Shown here: one piece after another, positions 60,167 to 64,000 of the stretch | Layout of the letters: each line of letters starts with the position of its first letter | Position numbering within the stretch: the stretch's first letter is position 1 | From: Desmodesmus armatus | Taxonomy: Eukaryota; Chlorophyta; Chlorophyceae; Sphaeropleales; Scenedesmaceae | NCBI GenBank assembly: GCA_007449985.2 | Contig: VIIQ02000616.1 | Span: 1 to 64,000 of the forward strand | Direction: 5' to 3' | Length of the DNA: 64,000 bases | Program-made: the position numbers and the translations under genes | The notes under the pieces: model-generated | Database searches by the model: none | What the model was told of the DNA's origin: nothing | The model's input: only the letters and a program-made list of their open reading frames with translations

Positions 60167-62402
60167 AAGCTTGAACAGAACCTCATAGAAATCGGCGTTG
60201 TTGACCACGCGGTAGTTGGCTGGTGTGAACACGGATCTCAGCGATAGACTTGTAGTTTGCCAACAAGAAGGCGGGCACATCTGCAAAACAGCAGAAGGAG
60301 GTCAGCACCAAGGGCATACACGTCAGCCTGAGCAGGACAGTTGTGGCGGAAAAAGGGTTGCTAGACCCAACAGGTCACAGTAGTCGTCACTGCAGCATGT
60401 GCTCGGGGTCATCGAGACTTGTTTGTGTGCCAGTGGCGCTTATTGGCTGGGCCCAAAGGGCTTTTCCTATAGCGGTCGATTTCCGACCTGACCGGAACCG
60501 AGGATACACCGGTCTATTATGTTCCCGTATCGGTGCTGTGAGCACCGCGCATGGTCTCCAAATTCTGGTCGAATCTTTCTCACACCTGTCTCGATTTTTT
60601 GAGCTCCGTCCCGTTCACACCCGTTATTTGAAAATCCGAGCGAAATTCAAAGGCATATGTTTTCTACCGTATGTCTGCTGCTGTGCCCAAGTCACACTGA
60701 CTGCAACGGTCGCCCAGCTTGCCGACTCCTACCTCAGCATCGACTGGCATGTTGCTTATACACACACATTTTCTTTGTTGTTACGTCCGATCATCTCCTG
60801 CGCGCCGGACAACAACGTACTGTCAACTGCACTCAAGTTTCGGAAACGTGTCGTGCATGCTGTGGTGTGTGCTGTAACCTGTTGTCCAGAACAGACTAGT
60901 TGGATTACGGCAGGTTCTGGTCAGCCAATACGCAATGCACTGGAGCAAGCACATCTGCTGTGCTGAACACGGCCTCCGGCTCAGTTCTGCTCAGGCTTGA
61001 TGACACGCCCAAACCAGCCATAAGCGGAGATTCCACCAGCATGGGCCCAGCCGACTTGGCCACAGGCCAATTATTGTGTCATGAGCCGGGACTGCACTGC
61101 ATAACATGGCAGTTTGTACTGAGGGCGCCTCAAGGCCCGTCTCTCGCATCCATTCCAGCTGATTGGTGACTTGTGTTTGGAAAGTGCTTCTGAATTGGCT
61201 GCATAATGTTCAGAGACCGCGAGTGCTGTTTTCATCAGCAGCCATGAGCTCACCGTTGAAGTAGATGCCGGGCTTCTGTCCCAATGCGTTTGTGGCGTTG
61301 GGTGGGAATGGCTGGCTTTGATCTGTGAGAGCACCAACGCTCAGCCCCTGGGTGTTGAAGCCCTCAGTACACTGCCCAGCTGCAGGAGCGAAGATCAGGT
61401 GGAATGGTGCAGCAGACGGGCATGAGTTTGTCAGGATGGCAGCAAAATGCTGTAACAGGCGCAAGCTGACGTTGGCATGATGCTACGGCCAGGCGCAGCA
61501 GGATTGCAATCTGCATTTGTTGAGCCTGCATTCAATGGCTACGGTAGCCACAACTGCAACACGTGCCCAAGAGCTGACACATCTGCACCGTGCTGGCAGC
61601 ATCCTCACAAATGACAAAGTCTTCTGTCATGCTGGCACAATCACGCAAGTGCAGTCTGGCAAAACTGCTGTTCACTGAACTGATGTGATGATCACTGCAA
61701 TGCAAATTTGCAGTCCTCATGAACATGCTCTCCCTGAAGGGTGCAGAGGCCACTCACGAAAGTTGGCATAGTCGTTGCTGCCACAGCCAACCATGAAGCC
61801 AGCTACGAACTCAGGCCGCCCCACAGTCGTGCAGATGAAGCCATACTTGCTCTTGGACTGCTCAGCATTGAGGCCCGTCTCGTAGGAACAGCCAATCAGG
61901 GGTGTGTAGATAAGCTTGGTGCGAGCTGGCATGACAGAGAACTGCAGCAGCAAAGGGGGGAGGGGAGCAGCAGCAGCAGCAGGGGCAACAGCAGCAGCAA
62001 TACAGCTATGTGAGAAACCATACAGCAGCAGGTTATTGGGTAATGTCACTTGCTGTGCTGAGAGGTGTGCAGCAGCAACATGTCTGTCCCAACTACCTGA
62101 CCTGCCTTGGCCATTTCTGCTGTGCTGTTGCTGGGGCCCCGCATGGATCTCTTACATTCTTATACTATAAGAAAATAGGGTTAATAGACATCGATGCTAA
62201 GCAGCCTTCTGCCATCACTCCTGCGTTCCCGCCCAAAACATACCTGCATGGTCAGCACCTTCTCCGCGAAGAAGTCGTAGTCACGAGCGGAAATGATAGC
62301 TTCATAGGGGGTGAAGGCCAACGAAACATCTGAGCAAGATGTCGCAAGCTGAATCCCGGCCAACAGAACGGCACCAAGAAACGCCATGTGTTTATGCGTC
62401 AT
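58443..62402 (-). CDS. Choloylglycine hydrolase family (Ntn) amidase-like, secreted, one apparent frameshift
   Basis: Exons (high to low): 62244-62402, 61758-61941, 61254-61379, 59935-60280, 59567-59655, 59152-59282, 58443-58803. The start MTHKHMAFLGAVLLAGIQLA is a signal peptide ending just before Cys (ATS-CSDVS). A Cys freed at the new N-terminus is the nucleophile in this Ntn-hydrolase family, which cleaves linear amides (bile-salt hydrolases, penicillin V acylases and relatives). Other family-like stretches: IISARDYDF, FNTQGLSVGALTD, HFALHDATGASGVIEF, DGVLTNSPGY, YGINGLLMTPG, MGRFTVLSML and MTIVQFVKN. The substrate is unknown; in an alga bile salts are unlikely, and N-acyl amides are a better guess. 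Exon 4 needs one base removed near 60236-60245 (SIAEI to VFTPANY) to keep frame: it is 346 nt where 345 fits. Corrected length is 464 residues. A truncated near-identical copy lies at 12970. Confidence 0.82.
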
Positions 62403-64000
62403 CTTTTGTTCCTGAAAGTAGTATGTTCATCAGCAGTCGCATTCAAATGCAGGTAGAGCTGTGGTTGCTGGTGTATGAGGCCTGGCGGTACCTAAAACCC
62501 GGAAATGGGGTTTCACGATATGCATTCACCGCGCCCTGCTCGACTGATTCAATATATCTTCAATATATATTTTCAACATATCTGTGTTGCTGATTATACC
62601 CATACCGTATGCTGCAAGCCAGGCGTGCAGGTTTGCTCAAGATGGGTAATCGGGTAATCATAACTCATTTGACCACGGCAGGTATAACTCTCTTTTGAAA
62701 ACCTTATATAACAGAAAAAATATGCGTATGGTCCTGCCAGTGTTTGGATGACTCTTCGGTCAGATCATAGTGATGACGCATTGCATATCGCGTCATGGAC
62801 ACAATGCTGGACACAAGGTCAAACGGGTGTGACTGTTTTGCATTTCACGCTGCTACGTGCGCGTCACATCCTTTCTTGCTTGAGTACATGCCGTTGCTGA
62901 GGCCACTGGAAACTCAGTGGGCTTGCAAACTGAGCTGCGCAGCATGGGCATGCCAGCAGCATGGGCATGCCAGCAGCTGCTGAACATTCGATGATTGGAT
63001 GTGTCCGTTTCAGGCACTGGCATGAGGATTGTGAAGGTTTATTTGTGTATGGGGGGTGCTTACTTCACTCCCCTAGTGGTGGCTTAGTTTTCGAAGCTTC
63101 ATGCCCTGGACTAGCCTGGCCCAGCCGGGTGCACAGGATGCCCTCACTCCATGTGATCATCACGGAGGGGGGGGGGGCATTCGCAAGTGATGGGGACCTT
63201 TCAGCACCTGCCTGCCCAAGATCTTGAGCAGTGATTTGTACCCTTTGCAGCAGATGCTTCCAGTACAATGCAGCAGGGGCAACAACTTGTCTGCTTTGTC
63301 ACACATCAGCACATGAAGCAAGCGTCGACGTCGCTGGCCCAAGGCTGCATCTGATCATCGTTGGGCTAACGTGTGTAGTGCACATGTGTGCGCCAGGCTT
63401 CACAGTCAGAACCGCAACAGCCACTCAAAGCAGACCTGAAGAATGCGATATTGTGCATCCCCTGTAAGTACTGTCCATACGGTGCGCCCAGCGCAGCGTA
63501 CTCTGCAGCACCATACATGTACAGTGTATCACGTACAACATGCTGGCAGCACATGCCAATTGACAGCTAGCGCTGAGAGCAACAGCTCAACACCGTGTGC
63601 ATGGCTGGACCAGCGCTAGTGCGCATGTTGCTGCAGACTCCGACAACTGTGGTGGCACCACAAAGGCGATGACTGCCACCTTCCGATACTAATGAATCCA
63701 CTAACGCCATCAAATTGAATTGCGCCCGCCATGTTGACCCTATGCAACGAACGTATGACATGCTCACTGAGTCAGTAAGCCCTGTCTTGTATGTTACAAA
63801 CAGGCTGGTCAAGTTTTGCAACCAGCATTGCACCGGGTGGCACCTGTTCTGTTCCAGACAAGGTGGACATGTAGCACAACAGGTTGAAACCAGCTGGGGT
63901 GGAGGTTTGGCAGGCTGGGGTGGGGGTTTGGCAAGCTGGGGTGGAGGTTTGGCAAATTGCTGCCAGCAACTGCCAGCCGCCATGCTAACCGTCAGCAGGG
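62403..64000. other. Upstream region of the hydrolase gene; otherwise no gene seen
   Basis: A TTATATAAG sequence near 62703-62711, read on the minus strand, could be the TATA element of the hydrolase gene about 300 bp upstream of its start. ATATAT-rich stretches lie at 62550-62582. A poly-G run is at about 63168-63178. Short frames only. Confidence 0.45.
63893..63955 (+). repeat. Three-copy 21-bp tandem repeat
   Basis: AGCTGGGGTGGAGGTTTGGC followed by A or G, three copies with one or two substitutions. It also reads as a Pro/Ala/Gln repeat on the minus strand, but no gene context supports coding. Confidence 0.9.

Overview
This is eukaryotic nuclear DNA, most likely from a chlorophyte green alga of the Chlamydomonas/Volvox type (Chlorophyceae). 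That is an inference from several signs: genes dense in GT-AG introns, CAG/CTG triplet runs in exons and introns, secreted proteins with long (Ser-Pro)n stalks, a p25-alpha/TPPP protein of the kind found in ciliated organisms, plastid-type transit peptides, and a KDZ-family DNA transposon. Gene models below were built by hand from reading frames and splice sites. Where exon lengths sum to a multiple of three with every phase matching, I treat the model as strong.

Layout, left to right. (1) About 11-12969 is one DNA transposon with 124-bp terminal inverted repeats. It carries two genes pointing inward: a KDZ (Kyakuja-Dileera-Zisupton) transposase on + (617-5144) and an unrecognised 14-exon gene on - (8052-12313). 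About 2.9 kb without a convincing gene lies between them. (2) The element sits inside an exon of a choloylglycine-hydrolase-like gene. The first ten bases of the window and 12970-14640 are the two sides of that broken exon and the exons that follow. A fuller paralog lies in inverted orientation at 58443-62402. (3) 17-22.8 kb (-): a plastid-targeted protein with two probable NTF2-like domains. (4) 23.5-28.5 kb (-): a 319-aa J-domain protein with a probable transit peptide, sharing a 330-bp divergent promoter region with (5) a Gln/Ala-rich 802-aa protein at 28.9-31.9 kb (+). (6) 32.6-34.9 kb (-): p25-alpha/TPPP protein, divergent from (7) a protein with a degenerate C-terminal MYND finger at 35.2-38.1 kb (+). 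(8) 39.9-43.6 and 47.2-52.5 kb (+): a tandem pair of secreted metzincin-type zinc metalloproteases with His tracts, PPC domains and (SP)n stalks. (9) 52.5-58.4 kb: no gene recognised. (10) 58.4-62.4 kb (-): the fuller choloylglycine-hydrolase-like gene.

Two patterns cut across genes. Introns of the NTF2-like and J-domain genes contain tandem copies of their own exon-intron junctions, seen at seven junctions. And several otherwise well-preserved coding sequences are broken by single-base indels (transposase twice, hydrolase, TPPP, first protease), which fits either recent decay or residual assembly error.

The window is a mix of housekeeping/cilium/plastid genes and secreted wall-related enzymes, with one large recent transposon insertion. 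I see no operon-like or pathway cluster beyond the divergent gene pairs and the protease tandem.
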